Positions 28,075 through 36,182 of a stretch of DNA of 47,339 nt are shown here, one piece after another. The stretch is from Methylococcales symbiont of Iophon sp. n. MRB-2018 (GTDB lineage: Bacteria > Pseudomonadota > Gammaproteobacteria > Methylococcales > Methylomonadaceae), in the NCBI GenBank assembly GCA_003666325.1, contig QPIL01000110.1:1-47339 (forward strand), in the 5' to 3' direction. The notes beneath the pieces are model-generated. The model searched no databases. It saw nothing but the letters and a program-made list of their open reading frames with translations, and was not told where the DNA came from. Position 1 is the stretch's first letter; every line of letters starts with the position of its first letter. The position numbers and the translations under genes were made by a program.

Positions 28075-29314
28075 AGCGCAACACCTCTGCTGGATTAATT
28101 CTTGATGCTTGCCAGGCAGGATATAATGTCGCCAATAAAGACAAGAAAAAAGCACTCCCAGCAATATAATAGACATCGCCCCAGACTAATTTTGAAGGTA
28201 CATCGCTAATATAATAAACATCAGCCGCCATAAATTGAACGCCAAAAAAACCCTCTATTGCCGGAACAATAGTTTCTATATTTAACGCTAATAACACACC
28301 CCCAAAGGCGCCTAAAGCAGTTCCCACAATACCAATAATACTGCCTAAAACAATAAAAACACCCATTACTGAAAGATTAGAGAAACCTTGCGTTTTTAAA
28401 ATAGCAATATCCCCCCGTTTATCAGTCACCACCATAACCAGAGTAGAAACAATATTAAAAGCAGCCACGGCGACAATCAGTAATAAAATAATAAACATCA
28501 CCCTTTTTTCTGTTTTTATCGCTCTAAAAAAATTACTGTGCGCCTTTGTCCAGTCACTTACTCTGTATTGATAATTTAACTCCGTTGCTAACGATTGAGA
28601 TATTTTTGGCGCATTAAACAAATCATCTAATTTGAGTCTTAAACCACTGACAGAATCACCTAAACGAAATAATTTAGCCGCATCTTTAATATGAATAATC
28701 GCCATATTCCTGTCATATTCATACATTCCCACTTGAAATGTACCTATCACTGTAAAGCGTTTAAGCCGAGGTAAAATCCCTGCTGGCGTTGAATTAACCT
28801 GCGGACTGATAATAGTCACTTTATCGCCTTTAATAACAGCTAAAAAATTGGCTAATTCCTGACCCAAAATAATACCAAAATCACCTTGAGATAAATCAGA
28901 CAATTGCCCAATCATCATTTTATTAGCGACTTCTGAAACTTTAGGCTCATGCTCAGGAAAAACACCTCTTAATGCAATTCCACTTACTTTTCTATCCGCA
29001 TTAATCATCACCTGTCCACTAATAAATGGTGCAGAACCTTCTACATGCGGGCGATTAATGATTTGTTTTTCTAATTGTTGCCATTGCACTAAAGTTTCAT
29101 TTCTTCCTGTTATAGTGGTATGAGAAGTCATTCCTAAAATACGCTCCCGTAATTCAGCTTCAAACCCATTCATCACTGATAAAACGGCTATCAAAGCTGT
29201 TACACCTAAAGCAATGCCTAAAATTGAAGTTAAGGTAATAAAAGAAATAAATTGAGTGCGTCTTTTGGCCCGCGTATAGCGCATACCAATAGATAGAATT
29301 AAGGGTTTAAACAT
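28067..29314 (-). CDS. lolC: Lipoprotein-releasing system permease LolC/LolE
   Basis: The membrane subunit of the lipoprotein exporter, of the FtsX/MacB type. The 415-residue protein has one N-terminal helix ([20 protein letters not shown] at about residues 27-46), a large periplasmic domain (about residues 47-265) and three C-terminal helices. Only one permease gene is present beside lolD. Some bacteria have a single LolF instead of LolC and LolE, so lolF-type function is possible; a second gene may lie elsewhere. Confidence 0.9.
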   Translation of the reverse strand: MFKPLILSIGMRYTRAKRRTQFISFITLTSILGIALGVTALIAVLSVMNGFEAELRERILGMTSHTTITGRNETLVQWQQLEKQIINRPHVEGSAPFISGQVMINADRKVSGIALRGVFPEHEPKVSEVANKMMIGQLSDLSQGDFGIILGQELANFLAVIKGDKVTIISPQVNSTPAGILPRLKRFTVIGTFQVGMYEYDRNMAIIHIKDAAKLFRLGDSVSGLRLKLDDLFNAPKISQSLATELNYQYRVSDWTKAHSNFFRAIKTEKRVMFIILLLIVAVAAFNIVSTLVMVVTDKRGDIAILKTQGFSNLSVMGVFIVLGSIIGIVGTALGAFGGVLLALNIETIVPAIEGFFGVQFMAADVYYISDVPSKLVWGDVYYIAGSAFFLSLLATLYPAWQASRINPAEVLRYE

Positions 29315-29332
29315 TAAGAAGTTATAGTGAGA

Positions 29333-29743
29333 TTATTTACAATGGGAGCAAATACCATAAAGATACAAACTATGATCTGTTAATTGATAGCCTAATTTTT
29401 CAGCAATATTATTTTGTCGATCTTCAATAATAGCATCGGTAAACTCATCCACCTTGCCACATTTCATGCAAACAATATGGTCATGGTGAGAGCCTCTATT
29501 GAGCTCAAAAACCGAATTTCCCCCATCAAAATGATGTCGAGAGACTAAACCTGCCGTTTCAAACTGAGTTAAAACACGATAAACAGTAGCAAGGCCAATT
29601 TCCTCACCTTCACTGAGTAAGATTTTATAAACTTTCTCCGCTGAAAGGTGACGCTGTTCCGTCTGGTTTTCAAAAATTTCCAGAATTTTAACACGAGGCA
29701 AAGTAACCTTAAGCCCTACATTTCGTAAATCTTTACTTTCCAA
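29333..29743 (-). CDS. fur: Ferric uptake regulator Fur
   Basis: Iron-responsive repressor. The 136-residue protein has an N-terminal winged helix (residues 1-80; LKVTLPRVKILEIF, EEIGLATVYRVLTQFE) and a C-terminal dimer domain with HHDH at 86-89, and cysteine pairs Cys92/Cys95 and Cys132/Cys135 that bind structural zinc. The start is TTG at 29743, supported by a GAGGA ribosome site seven bases ahead; a rare start may limit its level. It is divergent from bamE, a common arrangement in gammaproteobacteria. Confidence 0.94.
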   Translation of the reverse strand: MESKDLRNVGLKVTLPRVKILEIFENQTEQRHLSAEKVYKILLSEGEEIGLATVYRVLTQFETAGLVSRHHFDGGNSVFELNRGSHHDHIVCMKCGKVDEFTDAIIEDRQNNIAEKLGYQLTDHSLYLYGICSHCK

Positions 29744-29800
29744 AAGCCAATCCTCAGATAAAGTGCGTATACAATCTAACAGTTAAAACTTATTCTATTT

Positions 29801-29809
29801 CCCCCCCCC
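29801..29809 (-). repeat. Homopolymeric G9 tract upstream of fur
   Basis: Nine C on the + strand, G on the fur coding strand, located 57 bases before the fur TTG and next to the left edge of repeat R1 copy 2. It lies where the fur promoter would be expected; length changes could alter promoter spacing. Confidence 0.85.
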
Positions 29810-29811
29810 AT

Positions 29812-29934
29812 ATATCAGTGCCTCATGTTTGCTAAAAATAGGGGGCTAGTTATTGATAAGCCACTATTTTTAGTTAGCTCATAAGGTGATAATATGAGTG
29901 CTAGATTGGTGTATTTATTTGTTGAGCATGGTAT
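29812..29934 (+). repeat. Dispersed hairpin repeat R1, copy 2 (about 123 bp)
   Basis: This copy corresponds to 8982-9106 with about 88% identity by eye. Hairpin arms (CCTCATGTTTGCTAAAAATA and TATTTTTAGTTAGCTCATAA) are followed by GTGCTAGATTGGTGTATTTA and the end GTTGAGCATGGTAT. It fills most of the shared fur-bamE regulatory gap, so promoters of both genes must lie in its flanks or within it. Confidence 0.75.
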
Positions 29935-29967
29935 TATATTTATTCAATCACATCAAGCCAATAAATC

Positions 29968-30480
29968 ATGCAAAATACGATTTATCTTTTTCTACTTGCC
30001 ACCAGTATTACACTGTCTTCGTGCTCAACTATCATAAACAATATTCCTAGTGTTTATTCAATAAACGTTCAACAAGGAAATATCATTAACCAAGAGATGG
30101 TAGATAAACTAAGACCCAACATGACAAAACGTCAGGTTTTATACATCATGGGATCTTCCACATTAATTGATGTTTTTCATCCAAAACGTTGGGATTACCT
30201 TTATTCAACACAACCTAGTGGAGAAGAAAGAAAACAAAAAAGACTGTCTTTATTTTTTGATGGTGATGTATTAATAGGTATACAAGGTGATTTTAGACCA
30301 AGCACTCTTGCCGTCACCAGAAAATCAAATGAAACCACGCTTGATCTACCCAAACGAGAACTGGACAACACTTTATGGGGAATGATGAATCGTCTAATGG
30401 AGGATGGACTAGCTAGCACCGAGACTGCAAAAAATTCACCAGCCAATGACTCTAATCAATCAACGTCTGATAATCCATAA
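29968..30480 (+). CDS. bamE: Outer membrane assembly lipoprotein BamE
   Basis: A small lipoprotein of the BAM complex that inserts beta-barrel proteins. The signal peptide ends in a lipobox LSSC with Cys19 as the lipid site. The core (residues 30-105) has the SmpA/OmlA family blocks INQEMVDKLRPNMTKRQVLYIMG, WDYLYS and LSLFFDGDVL. The C-terminal 60 residues are a low-complexity polar extension. Beyond the stop codon the same frame continues with polar codons, suggesting a once-longer tail. Divergent from fur. Confidence 0.92.
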   Translation: MQNTIYLFLLATSITLSSCSTIINNIPSVYSINVQQGNIINQEMVDKLRPNMTKRQVLYIMGSSTLIDVFHPKRWDYLYSTQPSGEERKQKRLSLFFDGDVLIGIQGDFRPSTLAVTRKSNETTLDLPKRELDNTLWGMMNRLMEDGLASTETAKNSPANDSNQSTSDNP

Positions 30481-30695
30481 AACAAGAAATTGAAACGCTA
30501 TCTATCTACAGAAGTGGATAGGGAAGCTACAGATAATAGATCAGAAAAAAACAAACTATTGATTATCAAACCAGCGAATTTACCGATAAAACAGAGCAAG
30601 AAATTAGTAACAGCGAAATATCTATTACACCCTTAGCAGAAAACCAGCCACAAATACTCAAGCCCGTACCAAATGACGGCAACGAGGAAATATAA
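30481..30695 (+). pseudogene. Decayed extension of the bamE reading frame
   Basis: After the bamE TAA the same frame reads through about 22 further polar codons (starting NKKLKRYLSTEVDRE). At a run of seven A it would need one base shift to enter a frame coding QTIDYQTSEFTDKTEQEIS and ending in NDGNEEI and TAA at 30693. Composition is like the bamE C-terminal extension. Either the tail was lost by mutation or the likeness is chance. Confidence 0.4.
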
Positions 30696-30818
30696 AACCC
30701 CAACAAATTAATTTTTCTTATTTCAAAAAAGACCCAAGATAAAAGAGTAGTTTATTTACCCTCCCCTACCCCCCCAGCAAGGGAGGGCTTTTAAAATCAA
30801 GGGCTACGTTTGACCGCC

Positions 30819-30861
30819 AGGGATGGTGGAAATGCAGTAAGATTGTCTGGAACAATCTCTG
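30819..30861 (+). repeat. 43-bp repeat R7, copy 2
   Basis: Matches 11484-11526 with three mismatches by eye, including the palindrome AGATTGT/ACAATCT. It is followed by the GTAGGGTGCG inverted repeat, while copy 1 is followed by other DNA. Confidence 0.65.
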
Positions 30862-30877
30862 TCCACATACCAAAGCC

Positions 30878-30936
30878 GTAGGGTGCGTTCCACGCACCAG
30901 ATCCGTAGTAGTTCTGGTGCGTGGAACGCACCCTAC
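30878..30936. repeat. Perfect 23-bp inverted repeat (GTAGGGTGCG family)
   Basis: Arm 30878-30900 (GTAGGGTGCGTTCCACGCAC, then CAG) is exactly inverted at 30914-30936, with a 13-base loop. Single arms recur at 33860-33885 and 33943-33966. Each arm is itself partly palindromic (GTGCGT..ACGCAC). Confidence 0.85.
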
Positions 30937-31003
30937 TTCTGAGTCCTTAGTCCTTGAAAAGTGTTTTATTTAAGATAAACAACGGCTCATCTAGCAGATA
31001 AAG

Positions 31004-31033
31004 CCTTTGCTAAACAAAGCTGTTTAGCAAAGG
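31004..31033 (-). terminator. Hairpin downstream of the TonB receptor gene
   Basis: CCTTTGCTAAAC and GTTTAGCAAAGG form a perfect 12-bp stem with a 6-base loop, 13 bases after the receptor stop codon. Only a short T-rich stretch follows on the - strand, so this is a probable but not ideal intrinsic terminator. Confidence 0.5.
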
Positions 31034-31046
31034 TCGCTACCTAATG

Positions 31047-33548
31047 CTAGAAAGCATAATTGATGCTAGTGTAATAGAACCCACCATTAAAGCCGTAAGG
31101 CGAGCTTTCTGGATATTTTGCTCCAGTGTTTCCAGAATGCGGGTTTTTGCTGGGATATTGATCAAACACGTTTCTAGCACCTATTGCAAGAGTCAACTTT
31201 TGTTCGCCAAAACTTGCTTTTTGTACATTGTAAGACAGTTCTGTATCCATTAGCCAGCGAGGGTCGGCATTAATAATAGTGCTGGCTGAATCGGTATGTG
31301 CCTCATAAAAACCATCATAAAAACGCCCTCTGAGCAAAAACTGCCAAGGCCCTTGACTATGCTTTCCTTCCAGTGAGAATCGAAACTCTGGTAAGCCTCT
31401 TTCAAGTTGGTTTATGCGCACGTTAGTGATAATATCTGCATCGTATTTGTCAACTTCTGTGTCAGTCCAATTACCAATAGCACTAAACAGCGTATCGCCG
31501 CCAATCCATTGCAAGGGATAGCTTGCAACAATATCGACACCTTGGGTGGTGGTATCAAAGGCATTGGCAAAATAGCGTACTGAACTGAAATTAGGATTGT
31601 CTGTTATATTCTGTACCGGGGTAAGGGCAAGACGGTCTTCAATTTTAATATGGAAGTAATCCACGGTAATATCAATATCACCCAGATTGGCAACCATACC
31701 GACACTAAAATTAATTGATTGTTCTGCTTTGAGCGCCTTAGCACCATTGGCTATAGAAATCGGGTCATCCACTGGAGCAATCAAGCTGTCTCTTAGCTCG
31801 CCACCGCTAAATTCTGTAGTAATACTACGCAGTGAGGCTTGCCCTACGGTAGGCACTCTAAAACCGGTATTAAATGAGGCACGCAAAGCAAGTGGATCGC
31901 TTGCTTGCCAGAGTAATGCAACCTTGCCATTCACGGTTTCTGAAAAGTCATCATAATTTTCGTAACGTACAGCCGTGTTCAGCAACACATCTTCAATGAC
32001 ATCTGTTTCTAGTTCAAGATAGCCAGCCCAGCTATTTCTGGAATTAGTCCCTGCGGTATCAGGGTGAAAACCTACAAAGCCGTTAGCTCCTGCACCGTAG
32101 CCCAATTCTAACAGCGTTTTGTCTCCGTTATCGCCATACTCAGCTCGCTCATCGACATACCATGAGTTTCTTTCACCAGCGACAATTTCAAATTGCTCAA
32201 GGCGATATTCAGCGCCAAAGCTGACATACAACGGTGAAGCAAAAAAATCTAAATCAACAGGTTTAGACAAATCCAGATTGTAAATATATTCTGTTTGTAT
32301 ATGGGAGCCTAATTCATATTCTGTTGGAATGTTATTGCCCAAGGTTACTAACTGCGGATTAATGCTGTCTTTAAGAGAAAAATCAATGCTGTTTCTGCCG
32401 TAAGAGCCACTTATATCATAATGCCAATCATCCACTACATCGCCACGAACGCCGCCAGCAACACTGTAATCTTCAAGATCACCACCAAATTGTGGGGTAA
32501 AGCCGTTGGGGAAGCGATCTTTAAAGCTAAAGCCATCAATTGCTGGCAAAGTAGCTAAGCGGTCGCCGTTAACGTAAACGCCAGTTCTGGGAGAACAGCT
32601 AAGATCATTAGCATTATTAGTATCAGTAACACCATCTGCATCACAGCCTGGGCTGCGGAAAAAGAAGCCGTTTTCTGCTTGACGCTCGGCATAATTACCA
32701 AAGACATACAGTTCAACTGCCTCATTTAATGTAAAACCCGTATTTACAAATAGTTTATGGTCTTCATTAATTTCTTGCGAGCCCCAAATCTGTGCAGGGT
32801 TAGCCACACCAGTATTGCCCTTATCAATCAATTCTTGTGCATTATCGCGTTGCACACTACGGCTGGTGGGTTTAGCCTCGCTAAACTCATAACTTAAGTT
32901 AATAAAGCCTTTATCCGTTAATGGTAAGCCAATATTAGCTGCGATATTATACGCTTCGCCATCCCCTTTATAATGTTTTCCCCAGCGCATATTTACCGAT
33001 CCACCCTCTGCGCTATCTTTGAGCTGAAAGTTCAGCACCCCAGCGATAGCGTCTGAGCCATATTGTGCGGATGCACCATCACGCAAGACTTCAACTTGTT
33101 TTAGTGCAATCGCAGGTATGGTAGAAATATCAGTCCCTTGTGCGCCATTTGAAACACCGCCACCCAACAGGGTAATAACGGCTGCCCGATGGCGGCGTTT
33201 ACCATTAATGGTGACTAAAGTGGCACCTGGCGACAGACCACGCAAGTTGGCAGGACGGATAAATGTTGCGGCATCACTAATAGGTTGTTCGTTAACATTA
33301 TAAGATGGGATTAAGTGGGAAAGTTGGGTGCTGAGGTCACCGCTACCATAGCTTAGCACTTCGCTACCGCTGATAATGTCTATAGGTACGGGGGATGATT
33401 TAACCGAACGTGATGCCTGACTCCTAGAGCCTATAACCACAAATTCTTCTAGCTCAACGGATTCGCTATCTTGATTAATAGCTTGTGCCTGTGCCACAGG
33501 GCTTAGTAAAAATAGATAAATGAGTGCGTATCTCAAAATCTTAGTCAT
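31047..33548 (-). CDS. TonB-dependent outer membrane receptor
   Basis: An 833-residue outer-membrane receptor that imports a ligand using TonB energy. A signal peptide (residues 1-23, ending AQAQA) is followed by a TonB box-like EEFVVIGS (34-41), a plug domain (about residues 50-170, with NLRGLSPGATLVTINGKRR and VEVLRDGASAQYGSDAIAGV) and a 22-strand-type barrel ending in the required aromatic (YTSINYAF). The ligand cannot be told: siderophore, vitamin or carbohydrate receptors share this form. A GGAG ribosome site precedes the ATG. No partner transporter is nearby. Confidence 0.9.
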   Translation of the reverse strand: MTKILRYALIYLFLLSPVAQAQAINQDSESVELEEFVVIGSRSQASRSVKSSPVPIDIISGSEVLSYGSGDLSTQLSHLIPSYNVNEQPISDAATFIRPANLRGLSPGATLVTINGKRRHRAAVITLLGGGVSNGAQGTDISTIPAIALKQVEVLRDGASAQYGSDAIAGVLNFQLKDSAEGGSVNMRWGKHYKGDGEAYNIAANIGLPLTDKGFINLSYEFSEAKPTSRSVQRDNAQELIDKGNTGVANPAQIWGSQEINEDHKLFVNTGFTLNEAVELYVFGNYAERQAENGFFFRSPGCDADGVTDTNNANDLSCSPRTGVYVNGDRLATLPAIDGFSFKDRFPNGFTPQFGGDLEDYSVAGGVRGDVVDDWHYDISGSYGRNSIDFSLKDSINPQLVTLGNNIPTEYELGSHIQTEYIYNLDLSKPVDLDFFASPLYVSFGAEYRLEQFEIVAGERNSWYVDERAEYGDNGDKTLLELGYGAGANGFVGFHPDTAGTNSRNSWAGYLELETDVIEDVLLNTAVRYENYDDFSETVNGKVALLWQASDPLALRASFNTGFRVPTVGQASLRSITTEFSGGELRDSLIAPVDDPISIANGAKALKAEQSINFSVGMVANLGDIDITVDYFHIKIEDRLALTPVQNITDNPNFSSVRYFANAFDTTTQGVDIVASYPLQWIGGDTLFSAIGNWTDTEVDKYDADIITNVRINQLERGLPEFRFSLEGKHSQGPWQFLLRGRFYDGFYEAHTDSASTIINADPRWLMDTELSYNVQKASFGEQKLTLAIGARNVFDQYPSKNPHSGNTGAKYPESSPYGFNGGFYYTSINYAF

Positions 33549-33742
33549 TATATTCTCCGAATGTTATTTTTTTGTGTGGATGATAAAGTTATTTTATTCA
33601 TAAATTGAGCCCCTTAAATTCGCGTCATAAGTGCAACACTCGTAGTTGCTCAAAAAAGGATATTAACCACTCTTGAATCCGAAAAGAAAACCAAGAATTA
33701 GTTTTGTTGGGATTATACAACATATTAGTGTTAGAAGCAACA

Positions 33743-33840
33743 AAGGACGGGAGGCGAAAGACGGAAGACTCAAGACGAAAGACTAAAGACGGAAGACTAA
33801 AGACTAAAGACTAAAGACTAAAGACTAAAGACTAAGGGCT
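33743..33840 (+). repeat. Heptamer array H1 (GACTAAA)n
   Basis: Mostly tandem GACTAAA units, with variants GACGGAA, GACTCAA and GACGAAA at the left and perfect units at the right (about six in a row to 33835). The inverse array lies at 34170-34295. Confidence 0.9.
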
Positions 33841-33982
33841 CCTTGATTTTTGATTGGTTTTGGTGCGTGGAACACACTCTACGGATCTAAAGACTAAAGG
33901 CTAAGGGCTAAGGGCTAAGGGCTCCTTGATTTTTGATTGGTTCTGGTGCGTGGAACGCACCCTACGGATCTAAAGACTAAAG
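33834..33982 (+). repeat. Direct duplication of a 66-bp unit
   Basis: Units 33834-33899 and 33917-33982 are alike with about three mismatches. Each starts AAGGGCTCCTTGATTTTTGA, includes the GTGCGTGGAAC arm of the inverted-repeat family, and ends GGATCTAAAGACTAAAG. A short GGCTAAG array separates them. Confidence 0.85.
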
Positions 33983-34169
33983 CCCCCTTGATTTTTGGTG
34001 ATTTCTTATGCAGTGTTAAAGTCTGGGTAGCCATTTGGTGTGGATTATGCAAAATAATGATTAAATTGATTGGTTTTTGTGTGAATGATGGGAGTTTGGG
34101 GATAAGACCCCAAAGGCTGCGAACTGACCTAAAAGTTAACCCCAAATAAAAATCAAAAAAGCTTGTATT

Positions 34170-34295
34170 CAGGACTAAAGACTTTAGTTCTGAGCTCTTA
34201 GCTCTTAGTCTTTAGTCTTTAGTCTTTAGTCTTTAGTCTTTAGTCTTTAGTCTTGAGTCTTTCGTCTTGAGTCTTCCGTCTTCCGTCCTGAGTCT
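34170..34295 (-). repeat. Heptamer array H2, overlapping the ligase 3' end
   Basis: Tandem TAGTCTT units on the + strand (about seven perfect in a row near 34205-34250), then variants GAGTCTT, CGTCTT and CCGTCTT. It runs into the coding region of the ligase gene and supplies its last codons and stop. Confidence 0.9.
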
Positions 34296-35161
34296 TTTTT
34301 AGCCTTAACCCTCAAAAAAACAGGGTATTTGAATTTTCCTTTTTTTGTTAAGCCATAATATTTAAAAGTAACTGTAGTACCTATGGGAAATGGGTTCTCG
34401 CGTTGGATGTCTTTAAGTCCTGATCCAATTTTAACCATCACGCCGTCTTTAGTTTTGCATAATAGCGAGCCCATTTTTCCCGCATATTTGCCTTTGCCAG
34501 GCAATATTTTTTCAATTACACACTCTGTATCTAAATATTTTTTCACTTTTAGTGCCGAACTCAATCTACCTGTTTGATAAGCAGTATCTGGGTTTCTAAC
34601 CACCACACCTTCAGCGTTTTTTTGAGTCACTTCTTGCAAAAAAGCCTTAACTTGATTGTGCTGAATAATTAAGTGTTGTTTGATGATTTTAATGGGGCTA
34701 TTCGGCTGTGTTTTTAAATAATCTCGCAAAACTGTCAGTCTATCCAGTAGTCCACCCTCTTGATTTGGTACTTCAAAAATTTGATGGGTAATTTTATGCC
34801 AACGATCATCAGGGTTTTTCCTCCTAACAATACTACTGATTTGCTCAAAATCCCCACGCTTCGTCCATAATTCTCCATCTATCGCAAACGGCGGATAATG
34901 TTCCACAAACCAATCAGGTGCGATAATCTTCTGCCCGCCTCGCGTCAATAACTGCTCACCATCCCAAAACCCCCGAATACCATCAAACTTCTCACTCATC
35001 ACCCAACCCACCACAGGTTTTGTTTCATCGTAAGTTTTGAGTAAAAACAAATCAGGCTTATCCGCCGCCCACAATAAACTCGGTAAAAATAATAGATACA
35101 AACATAATTTTTTATTTATTTTCATAAAGTATGATGTTGATATTAAAGGATATTTTCGCAT
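34247..35161 (-). CDS. Exported ATP-dependent DNA ligase (LigE type)
   Basis: A 304-residue ligase. Residues 13-33 form a signal peptide (KLCLYLLFLPSLLWA), so the enzyme should work in the periplasm, sealing nicked DNA outside the cytoplasm as known for Lig E proteins. Lys58 in EKFDGIRG is the adenylated lysine; FAIDGELW (motif III), EGVVVRNP (motif IV) and LKVKKY (motif V) follow. A small OB domain ends at about residue 286. The last 15 residues (DSGRKTEDSRRKTQD) come from a DNA heptamer array. The upstream ATG has a GGAAA site; an inner ATG at 35125 would give a cleaner signal peptide. Confidence 0.9.
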   Translation of the reverse strand: MRKYPLISTSYFMKINKKLCLYLLFLPSLLWAADKPDLFLLKTYDETKPVVGWVMSEKFDGIRGFWDGEQLLTRGGQKIIAPDWFVEHYPPFAIDGELWTKRGDFEQISSIVRRKNPDDRWHKITHQIFEVPNQEGGLLDRLTVLRDYLKTQPNSPIKIIKQHLIIQHNQVKAFLQEVTQKNAEGVVVRNPDTAYQTGRLSSALKVKKYLDTECVIEKILPGKGKYAGKMGSLLCKTKDGVMVKIGSGLKDIQRENPFPIGTTVTFKYYGLTKKGKFKYPVFLRVKAKKDSGRKTEDSRRKTQD

Positions 35162-35438
35162 AATGAAGTGTTTCCGTTAATGGTAATGCAGCCCTGAGTG
35201 GTGACCAATCTATAAGAATAATAGGTATTTGAATGTCGCTTAAAAGTGCTATTTTATTTAAAAATGCAGTGAGTGTTGGATTATTTGTAAAATTTTTGGC
35301 ACTGAGTCAAGCCTTAAAAACTATCCAAACAATGGGTTTTATTAAAAATAACCCCATCGGGTCAAAAACACTACCTTAGTGTAAATCAAGAATCAAAGGC
35401 GGTAGCCACTGTTGTATGGCGAGTAGCAGTTTCAGGAG
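35162..35438. other. Intergenic region between ligase and pdxJ
   Basis: A 48-codon open frame on the + strand (35233-35379, MSLKSAILFKNAVSVG...) is present, but it has no clear ribosome site or known family, so I do not call it a gene. No repeat copy was recognised. Confidence 0.35.
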
Positions 35439-36182
35439 CTATGCTAAGAGTCTGGCGTTCAACATAACTTTTTTAAGATCTTTAACCGCTTCTGCCAAGC
35501 CAGAAAAAACAGCTTGGGCAATAATCGAATGCCCTATATTTAACTCAACAATTTGTGGGATTTTACAAACTTCTACAACATTATGAAAATGTAAGCCATG
35601 CCCAGCATTAACTTGTAAGCCAGCTTTATAGGCATATTCTGCGGCGCGTTTTATTCTGTCTAATTCATTTTTTTTGTTGCTGTTTTCATTAGCATCTGCA
35701 TAACCCCCCGTATGCAATTCGATAACTGGTGCGCCTGCTGCTACAGCCGCATCAATTTGAGCTAATTCTGGGTCTATAAATAATGAGACTTCGATACCTG
35801 CATTCGCAAGTGTATGGCAAGCAGTTTTTATTGGTTCTGGGTTAGCAGCCACATCCAGCCCTCCTTCAGTCGTCAGCTCCTCTCTTTTTTCTGGGACAAG
35901 ACAACAAGCTGTCGGTCTTACTTTACAGGCTATTGCTAACATTTCATCAGTAACTGCCATTTCCAGATTTAAGCGGGTATTTAACAACTCTCTTAATTGC
36001 ATAATGTCGCGATCCTGAATATGCCGACGATCTTCTCTTAAATGAGCAGTAATACCATCAGCACCTGCTTGTTCAGCAATTAATGCAGCGTGAACAGGGC
36101 TAGGATATTTTGTTCCACGCGCCTGACGCAATGTGGCAACATGATCAATATTAACACCTAATAAAATGGCTGCTTTTATCAT
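35439..36182 (-). CDS. pdxJ: Pyridoxine 5'-phosphate synthase
   Basis: Makes pyridoxine 5'-phosphate from 1-deoxyxylulose-5-phosphate and an aminoacetone phosphate, the ring-closing step of vitamin B6 synthesis. It has 247 residues; blocks [18 protein letters not shown] at the N-terminus, [15 protein letters not shown], and VNAGHGLHF are all typical. The ATG overlaps the recO stop by four bases (ATGA). The usual downstream partner acpS is not present. Confidence 0.96.
   Translation of the reverse strand: MIKAAILLGVNIDHVATLRQARGTKYPSPVHAALIAEQAGADGITAHLREDRRHIQDRDIMQLRELLNTRLNLEMAVTDEMLAIACKVRPTACCLVPEKREELTTEGGLDVAANPEPIKTACHTLANAGIEVSLFIDPELAQIDAAVAAGAPVIELHTGGYADANENSNKKNELDRIKRAAEYAYKAGLQVNAGHGLHFHNVVEVCKIPQIVELNIGHSIIAQAVFSGLAEAVKDLKKVMLNARLLA

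Larger units (their letters stand above)
30696..31046. other. Repeat-rich intergenic region between bamE and the TonB receptor
   Basis: The gap holds a G/C-rich segment (AGCAAGGGAGGGCTTTTAAA near 30776) related in inverse to 11560-11605, repeat R7 copy 2 (30819-30861), a perfect 23-bp inverted repeat (30878-30936), a short heptamer-like stretch (about 30940) and a hairpin next to the receptor gene's end. Confidence 0.6.
33549..34246. other. Minisatellite-rich intergenic region
   Basis: About 700 bases without a credible gene. It is made largely of GACTAAA-type heptamer arrays in both orientations (33743-33840 and 34170-34295) around a tandem duplication of a 66-bp unit (33834-33982). The first 190 bases next to the receptor gene hold its ribosome site and, presumably, its promoter, but no Fur box could be recognised by eye. 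Confidence 0.65.

Noticed and set aside
28075-28176. Upstream start for lolD
   Set aside because: The extra residues would be read inside lolC and do not resemble LolD; the ATG at 28074 fits the family.
33915-34149. Open frames of 70-76 codons on both strands in the gap by the ligase
   Set aside because: They are formed by the repeat arrays and the 66-bp duplication; translations have no domain pattern.
33743-34295. CRISPR-like array
   Set aside because: Units are 7 bases long, tandem without spacers, and no cas genes are present.
35233-35379. 48-codon open frame upstream of pdxJ
   Set aside because: It has no ribosome site and no recognised family, so it is mentioned only in the intergenic entry.
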